A stretch of 37,363 bases of DNA from JACCVG01 sp034664165 (GTDB taxonomy: Bacteria; Actinomycetota; Thermoleophilia; Solirubrobacterales; Thermoleophilaceae). The position numbers were made by a program, and so were the translations under genes. The DNA lies in the NCBI GenBank assembly GCA_034664165.1, contig JAXDIE010000017.1, positions 1 through 37,363 on the forward strand, given 5' to 3'. The notes below the pieces were generated by a model. It did not search any database, had not been told where the DNA came from, and saw only the letters and a list, made by a program, of their open reading frames with translations. This document shows positions 6,631-13,823 of the stretch, one piece after another (the stretch's first letter is position 1; each line of letters starts with the position of its first letter).

Positions 6631-8061
6631 CTACCGCGCCGTCGGCTCCCTGACCACGTCCGCGGGGTCGATGTCGTCGCGCAGGCCCTTGAAGACCGGG
6701 GCCCGCAGCGTTCCGGACCGCGTCCATTCGGTGAACTCCACCTGGGCCACCAGCTCCGGCTCCACGAAGTTCGCGCCCTTCGGAGTCGCGCGGCCGCTGA
6801 AAGGCGACTCGGGACGCGCGAGGTCCTTCAGCTGTGCGGTCAGGTCCTTGAGCAGCGCCTCGTTGAACCCCGAGCCCACCTTGCCCGCAAAGGTAAGCCC
6901 GCCTTCGCCCTGGACGCCCACGAGCAGAGCACCCAGGCTGCTCGCCCGACCGCCCTCGCCCTGAGTCCAGCCGCCGACGACGAACTCCTGGCTCAGCCGG
7001 TTCTTGACCTTGACCCATGCCTGGCTCCTGCGACCGGGCTCGTACGTCGAGTCCCGCCGCTTGGCCACCACCCCCTCCAGGCCTTGCTCCAACGTTGCCG
7101 CCAGCAGCACCTCGCCGTCATCGTGGGCCGCCGGAGTGCGCCACGACTTCCCGTTCAGGTCGAGCTGCTCGAGCAGGCGCCGGCGGTCGGAATAGGGCAG
7201 GCCCATCAGCGAATGGCCATCGAGCCAGAGCATGTCGAAGATCGCGAACGTGACGGGCATCTCCTTCATCGCCCGCCGCACGGCCGCCTCCGAGCCCAGA
7301 TGCATCCGCTGCTGGAGCAGCTCGAAGCTCGGCACGCCGTCAGGACCGAAGGCCACCACCTCGCCGTCCAGCACCACGTCGAGTGACCCCATAGACCGGC
7401 CGAAGGGGCGCAGCTCCGGGTAACGGGCGCTCACGTCGTTTCCGTTGCGGCTCTCCAGGCGCAGGTGCCCGTGCTCGCAGTAAGCCAGGACCCGAACCCC
7501 GTCCCACTTGATCTCAAAGGAGAACTTCTCCCCGGCGGGCAGGGGCCCGGTAACTGCCGTCATCGGCCGGAGCCCCTCTGGCATCTGCTCCCGGCCGGGG
7601 TCCGACGGCGGGTCCATACGGTGGATCATCCAGTTCTTGCCCTTGGTCTGAAACAGGACGTATCGCCCCTGGACGCGTTCGCCGTGCAGCACCACGATCA
7701 CCTCGTCCTTGCGGAACTTCTCCTCGTCGAAGGTGCCGCGATCCCAGACCTCCATGGTCCCCGCGCCGTATTGGCCCTCCGGGATCACGCCCTCGAAGCC
7801 CGCGTAGTCGAGCGGATGATCCTCGGTGTGCACTGCCAGCCGGTTGGCCTTGGGGTGCTCCGGAATGCCCTTGGGCAACGCCCACGAGACCATGACCCCG
7901 TCCTTCTCCAGCCTCAGGTCCCAGTGGAGCGAGGAGGCGTCGTGCTGCTGGATCACGAACCGCGGGGCGGCCTTCTTGGACCGCTTGGCGGCCTTGCCGG
8001 CGGGCTCCGTGGTCTTGGCGAAGTCGCGCTTCTGACGGTATTCGCCCAGGTCCTTGGCCAT
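6631..8061 (-). CDS. ligD: LigD, 3'-phosphoesterase-ATP-dependent DNA ligase of NHEJ
   Basis: This 476-residue two-domain protein has the 3'-phosphoesterase (PE) module first. It carries QHDASSLHWDLRLE with His40, His46, Asp48 and Arg50, plus TEDHP with Glu80 and His82. These line up with the metal- and phosphate-binding residues of LigD PE domains. The ligase domain follows: KWDGVR with the AMP-accepting Lys185 (motif I), SRNGND, DGEVVAF, EGVVAKR and WVKVK. The polymerase module is missing here and is encoded separately three genes downstream. The protein trims 3' ends and seals breaks held by Ku. It is the first gene of the operon and diverges from the CADD-like gene. A TATACC hexamer lies 6 nt before the ATG on the minus strand. 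Confidence 0.95.
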   Translation of the reverse strand: MAKDLGEYRQKRDFAKTTEPAGKAAKRSKKAAPRFVIQQHDASSLHWDLRLEKDGVMVSWALPKGIPEHPKANRLAVHTEDHPLDYAGFEGVIPEGQYGAGTMEVWDRGTFDEEKFRKDEVIVVLHGERVQGRYVLFQTKGKNWMIHRMDPPSDPGREQMPEGLRPMTAVTGPLPAGEKFSFEIKWDGVRVLAYCEHGHLRLESRNGNDVSARYPELRPFGRSMGSLDVVLDGEVVAFGPDGVPSFELLQQRMHLGSEAAVRRAMKEMPVTFAIFDMLWLDGHSLMGLPYSDRRRLLEQLDLNGKSWRTPAAHDDGEVLLAATLEQGLEGVVAKRRDSTYEPGRRSQAWVKVKNRLSQEFVVGGWTQGEGGRASSLGALLVGVQGEGGLTFAGKVGSGFNEALLKDLTAQLKDLARPESPFSGRATPKGANFVEPELVAQVEFTEWTRSGTLRAPVFKGLRDDIDPADVVREPTAR

Positions 8062-8089
8062 CTGCCGGGTATACCACCCGCGCTGTGGT

Positions 8090-8095
8090 TAGGAT
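8090..8095 (+). promoter_or_regulatory. -10-like TAGGAT of the CADD-like gene
   Basis: TAGGAT sits in the 77-nt divergent gap between ligD and the oxidase gene. It would give a leader of about 37 nt containing the Shine-Dalgarno AAGGGAG (8126-8132). Confidence 0.35.
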
Positions 8096-8138
8096 TCCCT
8101 CTTCGCCGCCGCCGCCACCGACTACAAGGGAGTCCCAG

Positions 8139-8768
8139 ATGGAGTTCTTCGAGCGCCTCGATGCCGTCCGTACACGCTGGAACGTGCTCGAGCATTCCTT
8201 CTACCAGCGCTGGAGCGCAGGCGAGCTGACTCGCGAGGAGCTCTCCTACTACGCCGCCGAGTACCGGCACGCGGTCGAGGCGCTGGCAGTCGCCAGCGAG
8301 CAGGCTGCCGACTTTGCCGACGCGTCAGCACGCGCCGAGATGCAGGCGCACGCCCGCGAGGAGCGCCAGCACATCGAGCTGTGGCAGGAGTTCGAGCGCG
8401 CGCTCGACGCCGATTCTGCTCGCGAGCCGCGCATGGAGACGATCGAGTGCGCCGAGGCCTGGACGGCAGCCCGCAACTCGCTCGAAGGGCTGGCGATCCT
8501 CTACGCAGTGGAGGCGGCACAGCCGGCTATCTCGCAGACCAAGCTCGAGGGCCTTACCGAGCACTACGGCATGGAGCCCGACAGCCCCGCCACCGAATAC
8601 TTCTCACTGCACGCCACGCTCGACCACGAGCACGCCGCAGAAGGGCGCGCGATGCTCGAGGAGCGGCTGAGCGGAGCCGACGCCGACCGCCTGATCGAGG
8701 TGGCCGAGGCCGCGCTCAAGGGCAACTGGACCCTTCTCGACGGCGTCGAGAAGAACTTCGGCCGCTAG
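8139..8768 (+). CDS. CADD/PqqC-like heme-oxygenase-fold protein, putative di-iron oxidase
   Basis: This 209-residue all-helical protein belongs to the TenA/PqqC/CADD superfamily. The C-terminal part has H-x3-D-x2-H (SLHATLDHEHA, about residues 162-169), with the same spacing as the metal-binding His, Asp and His of Chlamydia CADD. A Glu 33 residues earlier (AVEAA) and the block EERQH at about 81-85 can supply the other ligands. This supports a heme-oxygenase-like di-iron oxidase rather than a cofactorless PqqC. CADD makes p-aminobenzoate and other members cleave amino acids or fatty acids; the substrate here is unknown. The start at 8139 has a good Shine-Dalgarno (AAGGGAG). It is followed after 9 nt by a VOC protein and is probably co-transcribed with it. 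Confidence 0.82.
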   Translation: MEFFERLDAVRTRWNVLEHSFYQRWSAGELTREELSYYAAEYRHAVEALAVASEQAADFADASARAEMQAHAREERQHIELWQEFERALDADSAREPRMETIECAEAWTAARNSLEGLAILYAVEAAQPAISQTKLEGLTEHYGMEPDSPATEYFSLHATLDHEHAAEGRAMLEERLSGADADRLIEVAEAALKGNWTLLDGVEKNFGR

Positions 8769-8777
8769 ACGCCGCTG

Positions 8778-9152
8778 ATGAACGTCACCGGAGTCGACTT
8801 CACGATCGTGCCGACGCAGGACTTCGAGGCGGCCGAGCGCTTCTACGGCGAGGTCCTCGGGCTCGAGGCCGGCAAGCAATGGGGCGACCTGCCCGCCCGG
8901 GAGTTCGAGACGGGCACGCTCACCATCGCCGTGGTTCAGCCGGATGCGATCGGGCAGGAGTTCCACCCCCATCGCCTCCCGCTGGCGCTGCACGTCGATG
9001 ACGTCGAGGCGGCACGGGCGGAGCTCGAGGCGAAGGGCGTCGAGTTCGCCCAGGACACCATCGACAGCGGCGTCTGTCACATGGCGGTCTTCAGCGACCC
9101 TGACGGGAACGCGCTGATGCTGCATCACCGGTACGCCCCGGCCGACGGCTGA
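8778..9152 (+). CDS. VOC (glyoxalase/bleomycin-resistance) family protein
   Basis: This 124-residue protein has two beta-alpha-beta-beta-beta units typical of the vicinal oxygen chelate fold. It starts VDFTIVPTQDFEAAERFYGEVLGL, the second unit includes LHVDDVEAARAELEAKGVEF, and it ends with the family's FSDPDGN motif. A metal-binding Glu/His set is only partly visible, so enzyme activity is uncertain. It sits 9 nt after the CADD-like gene and is likely in the same transcript. It faces the MBL gene, whose stop codon lies 4 nt away on the other strand. Confidence 0.88.
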   Translation: MNVTGVDFTIVPTQDFEAAERFYGEVLGLEAGKQWGDLPAREFETGTLTIAVVQPDAIGQEFHPHRLPLALHVDDVEAARAELEAKGVEFAQDTIDSGVCHMAVFSDPDGNALMLHHRYAPADG

Positions 9153-9156
9153 GCAG

Positions 9157-9795
9157 CTAGCTCAGCTTCGCGACGGCCGCGGCGAACTTCGCCGGGCCAT
9201 GGAGCGGCGGGCCGTGCCCGAAGCAGACCAGCTCGGGCTCGAGCGCGGCCAGCTTGCGGGCTGACTCGCGGTTGAGCTGCGGGTCGGGGCTGACGACCGG
9301 GAACGGCTCGCGGATATCGCCGTGGAGCGTGAACGGGTTGAAGCCCCACATCACGTCGCCACAGACGAGCGTCTTGTCTGACTCACGCCAGTAGGAGACG
9401 TGGCCGGGGGAATGCCCGGGCGTGTCGAGCACCTTGAAGCCCGCGACCTCGTCGCCCTCGACCAGGCGCTTGGCCACCGGGACGGCTGGGCAGCAGGGCA
9501 TCATCAGCCCGCCGGGGCCGAGCATCTTCCCGGCCTCGACCGCCTCCGCATCTGCAGCACCGCACCAGAACGGGATGGCGTGCTGCTCGCACACGGCCTT
9601 GCTGGCACCGAAGTGGTCGATGTGGGCGTGGGTGAGGGCATGGGCGCTGAGATCGCGGCCCTTGATCTGCTTGAGGATCCGGCCCTTGTCCAGAAGAGTC
9701 CCGGCGTCGATCAGCACGTCGCCCAGGATGTACACGTTGATCCCGTTTGCGGGCGTGCCGTCCAGCTGGAATACGCCGTCTGCCAGTTCCTTCAT
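9157..9795 (-). CDS. MBL-fold metallo-hydrolase
   Basis: This 212-residue metallo-beta-lactamase-fold enzyme has all metal-binding motifs: THAHIDH (about residues 55-61), the His in TPGHSPGHV (~131), the Asp in CGDVMWG (~147) and the terminal FGHGPP His (~193). This is the binuclear zinc or iron site of glyoxalase II-like hydrolases. The substrate cannot be told from the sequence. It lies 10 nt after the inositol-phosphatase-family gene on the same strand. A TAGGTT hexamer overlapping that gene's stop codon ends 7 nt before the ATG and may drive a leaderless transcript. Confidence 0.9.
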   Translation of the reverse strand: MKELADGVFQLDGTPANGINVYILGDVLIDAGTLLDKGRILKQIKGRDLSAHALTHAHIDHFGASKAVCEQHAIPFWCGAADAEAVEAGKMLGPGGLMMPCCPAVPVAKRLVEGDEVAGFKVLDTPGHSPGHVSYWRESDKTLVCGDVMWGFNPFTLHGDIREPFPVVSPDPQLNRESARKLAALEPELVCFGHGPPLHGPAKFAAAVAKLS

Positions 9796-9802
9796 GGCGG
9801 GG

Positions 9803-9808
9803 AACCTA
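9803..9808 (-). promoter_or_regulatory. -10-like TAGGTT overlapping the upstream stop codon
   Basis: On the minus strand TAGGTT (9808-9803) contains the TAG stop of the phosphatase gene and ends 7 nt before the MBL gene ATG at 9795. It is a candidate internal leaderless promoter. Confidence 0.3.
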
Positions 9809-10648
9809 CAGCCCGTAGACGGTCTGCGTCAGAGCCGCCAGCTGTGCCGGCCCGGGGGCAGCCGCAATGCGTGAGCGCATGTCCAGGCCCAGGTCGACCT
9901 TGAGCGGGTCTGAATCGGCATCGGGGAACGCCACCACCCCGCCCGCCTCGCGGACGATCAGCTGGCCGGCTGCGGCGTCGACCGACCGGCAGGGGGCCAG
10001 GCTGATCATCCCGTCGAGCCGTGAGGCCGCGACGTTGCAGAGGGTCAGGGCGATGGCACCCAGGGCGCGCAGCCTCCGCGCGCCGGTATCGGCCAGGGCC
10101 TGGGCGTTTGGCGCCAGCAGCTTCGGGTTGGCGGATTCGATGCCGAGCATCTCGATCACCGCAGCGGGGTCGATCGGCTCGATCGGCTTCCCGTTGAGAA
10201 AGGCGCCCTGCCCCCGCAGCGCCCACCACTCGTCTCCGTAGACAAGGTCGTGGATGTAGCCCACCTGCACATCGCCCATCGTCCGGCCGCCGGCGACGGC
10301 GATCGAGACGCAGTGGAAGGGGAACCTGCGCTTGGCGTTAAGCGAGCCGTCGATCGGGTCGATCACCACGTGCACCGCCCCGCCTCCGGCCAGCTCGACC
10401 TCGCCGCGCTCCTCGGAGATGGCCGTTGCGCCAATGCCCAGCGCCTCCAGCTCGGCGAAAATGGCGTCCTCTGCAGCGCGGTCCATCGCCAGCGCCATGT
10501 CGCCGCCCTCGCCCCGCCCGGTCTCCTCGAAACGGGCTGCGCGCGTCTCGAACTTGTCCACGGCCTCACGTGCGCGGACCGAGGCACGCCGGCAGAGGCC
10601 GAGCCAGTCCGCCCCGAGCACGGACAGCGCGGTCTCAGAGTGGGGCAT
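9806..10648 (-). CDS. inositol monophosphatase-family phosphatase
   Basis: This 280-residue enzyme has the family's metal-binding motifs: SEERGE (~78-83), the IDPIDGSLNA signature (~95-104) and the C-terminal SVDAAAGQLIVREAGG. The last usually reads WDxAAG; Val replaces Trp, as in several FBPase/IMPase-type archaeal and actinobacterial members. It hydrolyses sugar or inositol phosphates using Mg2+ in the cytosol. Candidate substrates are inositol-1-phosphate and fructose-1,6-bisphosphate, which cannot be separated by eye. It diverges from the helicase-nuclease gene with only 22 nt between the start codons, and its -10-like TAGGAT ends 9 nt before the ATG. Confidence 0.9.
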   Translation of the reverse strand: MPHSETALSVLGADWLGLCRRASVRAREAVDKFETRAARFEETGRGEGGDMALAMDRAAEDAIFAELEALGIGATAISEERGEVELAGGGAVHVVIDPIDGSLNAKRRFPFHCVSIAVAGGRTMGDVQVGYIHDLVYGDEWWALRGQGAFLNGKPIEPIDPAAVIEMLGIESANPKLLAPNAQALADTGARRLRALGAIALTLCNVAASRLDGMISLAPCRSVDAAAGQLIVREAGGVVAFPDADSDPLKVDLGLDMRSRIAAAPGPAQLAALTQTVYGL

Positions 10649-10656
10649 TGCGGACG

Positions 10657-10663
10657 TATCCTA
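10657..10663. promoter_or_regulatory. overlapping divergent -10 hexamers (TATCCTA)
   Basis: On the plus strand TATCCT (10657-10662) ends 8 nt before the helicase ATG at 10671. On the minus strand TAGGAT (10663-10658) ends 9 nt before the phosphatase ATG at 10648. Both fit TAnnnT and share five bases, so one near-symmetric heptamer could open DNA for both genes. No Shine-Dalgarno fits in the 22-nt gap. Confidence 0.5.
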
Positions 10664-10670
10664 GATGGGG

Positions 10671-13600
10671 ATGCACGAACCGCTGGACCAGGAGCAGAGC
10701 CGGGCCGTCGCGCACCCCGGCGGCCCGCTGTTGGTGCTGGGCGCAGCGGGCACCGGCAAGACCCGTGTGCTCGCCGCCCGCTTCGAGTGGCTCGTCGGCC
10801 AGGGCACCTCGCCCGGAGCCATCCTGATGCTCATGGGATCGCCCAGCGCAGCCAGCGAGATGCTGATCCGGCTGGAGACCGCCATCGACCAGCCTTACGA
10901 GGAGCTCAGGGTCTCGACCTTCCAGGGATTCGCCGAAGCCCTGCTGCACGAGGAGGCGCTGGAGCTGGGGCTCGACCCGGACTTCGGGCCCGTCAGCGCC
11001 GCTGACCGGCTGGCCATGCTGCTCGAGCGAATCGATGAGCTGCCGCTGCGCCACCACGAGATCCGCGGCAATCCGGCACCGCTGATCGGCGGCTTCATCT
11101 CCCGGATCGACCGCCTCAAGCAGGAGATGATCACCGCGGAGGAGTATCGCCGCTACGCCCACTCGCTGGCCGCCGGGCAGGGCGGCAACCCCACCGACGC
11201 CGACCGGGCCGAGGCCGACCGGGAGCTCGAGTTCGCCGCCGTCTACGACCACCACGACCGGATGCTCCAGAGCCAGGGAGCGCTCGACTCGGGTGACCTG
11301 ATCCTTCAGGCCTTCCGCCTTCTTCACGAGAAGCCCCATGTGCGCCGCCGCCAGGCCGAGCGGATCCAGCACGTGCTGGTCGACGAGTACGAGGACGTGA
11401 ACTTCGCGCAGGCTGCGCTGCTCAAGCTCCTGTGCTCGGAGCACCGCAACGTGACCGTCGCCGGCGATGACGACCAGGGCATTCACCGCTTCAGGGCGGC
11501 CGCCGCGAAGAACCTGACCGACTTCGAGCTGGAGTACGCCGACGCCACGGTCGCCAGGCTCGAGCACGACCACCGTTCGGCCGAGCAGATCCGGCGCGCG
11601 GCGCTGGCCGTCGTCGCGCCGATCCCGGCCCGCCTGCCCAAGGAGCTGGCGGGCCGCGAGGGCGGCACCGTCCGGTTCTGGCACTGCCTCTCCGAGCGCG
11701 GCGAGGCTCAGGCGGTGGCCCGCGAGGCCGAGCGCCTGGTGGCCGCCGGAACGGAGCCCCGCCAGATCGCGGTCCTGGTCAGGTCGACCCACGGCGAGGG
11801 CGTGGTGGTCACCGCGGCCCTTCAGGAGCGCGCGCTTCCCGCCAGGCTCACCGGGTCGGCGGCCTACTTCCAGCGGGCCGAGGTGCGCGATGTCCTTGCC
11901 TGGCTGCGCCTGCTCTCGGACCCGGGTGACTCGGGAGCGGTTGTCCGCGCGCTTTCCCGCGCGCCCATCGGCCTGGTGCCGGTGGACATCGCGCGGGTCA
12001 CGCAGCACGCTCGCCGGCGCAAGCTGGACATGGTGGCTGGCGTGGCCGCCGCGTGCGAGGGCCCGCAGCTCTCACCGGAGGGCCGCGAGCGGGCCACCAA
12101 CTTCCTCCGGCTTTACCGGGCCGCACACGGCGCGTTCGACGAGATGCGGCCCGACCAGTTCCTCCATCGCCTGATCGAGCGGATCGGCCTGCGCCGTAAC
12201 CAGCTGTTCGCGCCCCAGCCGGACACCGTCGAGCGGCTGCTGAACATCGCGAAGCTCGGCGAGCTGGCAAGCGGCTACATCCGCCGGGAGCCGGGAGCCA
12301 CCGCGCGGGACTTTGCCCGCTATCTGGCAGCGGTGGCCGAAGCCGGCCTGCCCGAGCCGGAGGCGGTTCTTCCCCAGGCCCCGGATGCCGTCCAGGTCAT
12401 GACGATCGAAGCGGCCAAGGGCCGCGAGTTCGACCACGTGTTCATTGTGGGCCTCACGGCCTCGCACCTGCCGGGCCCCGTGCGCCGGGCGCCCGACGCG
12501 CTGCCCGACGCGCTGCTCAAGGAAATGCTGCCCGCCGACGATCAGGCCGCTCACGAAGCGGCAATGCGCCGCCTCCTCCACCTGGGAATCGCGCGCGCCC
12601 GCGAGAGCGTGACCTTGTCCTGGGCCGAGGTCGGGGACTCCGGCCAGGACCGGCGCGCCTCGGCGTTCTACGAGGACGCCCGCGAGGCACTCGACGCACC
12701 CGAGGAGTTGCAGGAGGAGGAGCTGTTCGGCCCGGCCGAAGGCCTGCACTCCACGTTCCGGATGATGCGCGACGAGGTGCTAGACACCGTGGCGCGCCTG
12801 GGCGGCCAGCTCAAGGACCTCCGGCTGGACACCTACATGGACGTCTCCCAGGGCGTGACCCGCTATCTCGAGCTGGTCAAGCTCGCTGCGCTGATCGAGC
12901 GCGCCAAGGACGGCCAGTCCACCGAGGAGGCCCTCGCCGACGTGAACGAGGTTTTGCTGCAGTCGACGACCCCGGAGCAGCGCGACGCGTACCTGACGTC
13001 CGCGCTCGACGACTACCTGCGCGACGCGGAGGGCCGGCGCGCAGGCCAGGGGCCCGCGCCCAGCAGCGAGCCGTCTCTGGAGTCCTTCATCCCGCGCCGC
13101 GGCGACGGCCTGATGCTGTCGGCCTCCGACATCGAGACCTACCGGATCTGCCCCCTCAAGTACAAGTTCGCCCGCGTCTTCCGGATCCCGCAGGAGCCGA
13201 CGGTGAACCAGCGCTTCGGCATCGTGGTGCACCAGGTGCTGGAACGCTTCCACACCGGCGGCGAGGGCTCGCTCGAGGAGCTGATGGAGCTGTTCGAGAA
13301 CGCCTGGCGCCGCGGCGGCTTCACCGACAGCAACGACGACCTGCAGTTCCACGAGCGGGGTGTCCAGGCGCTGAGGGACTACTGGCAGGCGGATCGCGAC
13401 CGCACGTCGGAGCCCGTCAGCTTCGAGCGCAGCTTCTCCTTCAAGCTCGGGCCGCACCTGCTGCGTGGGCGAGTGGACCGCGTGGACCGCCTGCCCGACG
13501 GCGGGCACGAGCTGATCGACTACAAGACCGGCAAGCCCCGTACCGCCGAGCAGCTGCGCGAGGACATCCAGCTATCGGTCTACCAGATGGGTGCCCGCGA

Positions 13601-13817
13601 ATCGTGGGGCATGGAGACCAGCGCCCAGAGCTACTACTACGTGATGGACAACGAGAAGGTCCCGGTCGAGCACTCGGAGAGCGAGCTGGCCCGGGTCCAG
13701 GCGACGATCGCCCAGATCGCCGACGGCATCACCGCCCAGGAGTTCGAGCCCACGCCCTCCCCTGAGATCTGCCCGTTCTGCGACTACCGCATCATCTGCC
13801 CCGCAGCCGAGAAGTAG
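10671..13817 (+). CDS. UvrD-like helicase fused to PD-(D/E)XK nuclease with Fe-S motif (AddAB/AdnAB-like)
   Basis: This protein of about 1048 residues is a superfamily 1A helicase followed by a RecB-family nuclease. Helicase motifs are GAAGTGKT (Walker A, ~24-31), VDEYEDVN (Walker B), AGDDDQGIHRFR (motif III) and TIEAAKGREFDHVF (motif V). The C-terminal nuclease has GIVVHQVLERFH, IDYKTGKPR (catalytic Asp and Lys) and QLSVYQMG. A Cys in ETYRICPLKYKF pairs with the C-terminal CPFCDYRIIC to make the four-Cys Fe-S motif of AddB and AdnA/B nucleases. It probably resects DNA ends for recombination. No partner subunit lies beside it; AdnA/AdnB genes are usually adjacent, so the partner is absent or elsewhere. 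ATG 10671 fits the -10 hexamer better than the ATG at 10665. Confidence 0.93.
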   Translation: MHEPLDQEQSRAVAHPGGPLLVLGAAGTGKTRVLAARFEWLVGQGTSPGAILMLMGSPSAASEMLIRLETAIDQPYEELRVSTFQGFAEALLHEEALELGLDPDFGPVSAADRLAMLLERIDELPLRHHEIRGNPAPLIGGFISRIDRLKQEMITAEEYRRYAHSLAAGQGGNPTDADRAEADRELEFAAVYDHHDRMLQSQGALDSGDLILQAFRLLHEKPHVRRRQAERIQHVLVDEYEDVNFAQAALLKLLCSEHRNVTVAGDDDQGIHRFRAAAAKNLTDFELEYADATVARLEHDHRSAEQIRRAALAVVAPIPARLPKELAGREGGTVRFWHCLSERGEAQAVAREAERLVAAGTEPRQIAVLVRSTHGEGVVVTAALQERALPARLTGSAAYFQRAEVRDVLAWLRLLSDPGDSGAVVRALSRAPIGLVPVDIARVTQHARRRKLDMVAGVAAACEGPQLSPEGRERATNFLRLYRAAHGAFDEMRPDQFLHRLIERIGLRRNQLFAPQPDTVERLLNIAKLGELASGYIRREPGATARDFARYLAAVAEAGLPEPEAVLPQAPDAVQVMTIEAAKGREFDHVFIVGLTASHLPGPVRRAPDALPDALLKEMLPADDQAAHEAAMRRLLHLGIARARESVTLSWAEVGDSGQDRRASAFYEDAREALDAPEELQEEELFGPAEGLHSTFRMMRDEVLDTVARLGGQLKDLRLDTYMDVSQGVTRYLELVKLAALIERAKDGQSTEEALADVNEVLLQSTTPEQRDAYLTSALDDYLRDAEGRRAGQGPAPSSEPSLESFIPRRGDGLMLSASDIETYRICPLKYKFARVFRIPQEPTVNQRFGIVVHQVLERFHTGGEGSLEELMELFENAWRRGGFTDSNDDLQFHERGVQALRDYWQADRDRTSEPVSFERSFSFKLGPHLLRGRVDRVDRLPDGGHELIDYKTGKPRTAEQLREDIQLSVYQMGARESWGMETSAQSYYYVMDNEKVPVEHSESELARVQATIAQIADGITAQEFEPTPSPEICPFCDYRIICPAAEK

Positions 13818-13823
13818 CGCGGC

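Noticed and set aside
10635..12008. Minus-strand open frame of 457 codons opposite the helicase
   Set aside because: It is a shadow of a helicase gene with intact motifs and has no start signals or domains of its own.
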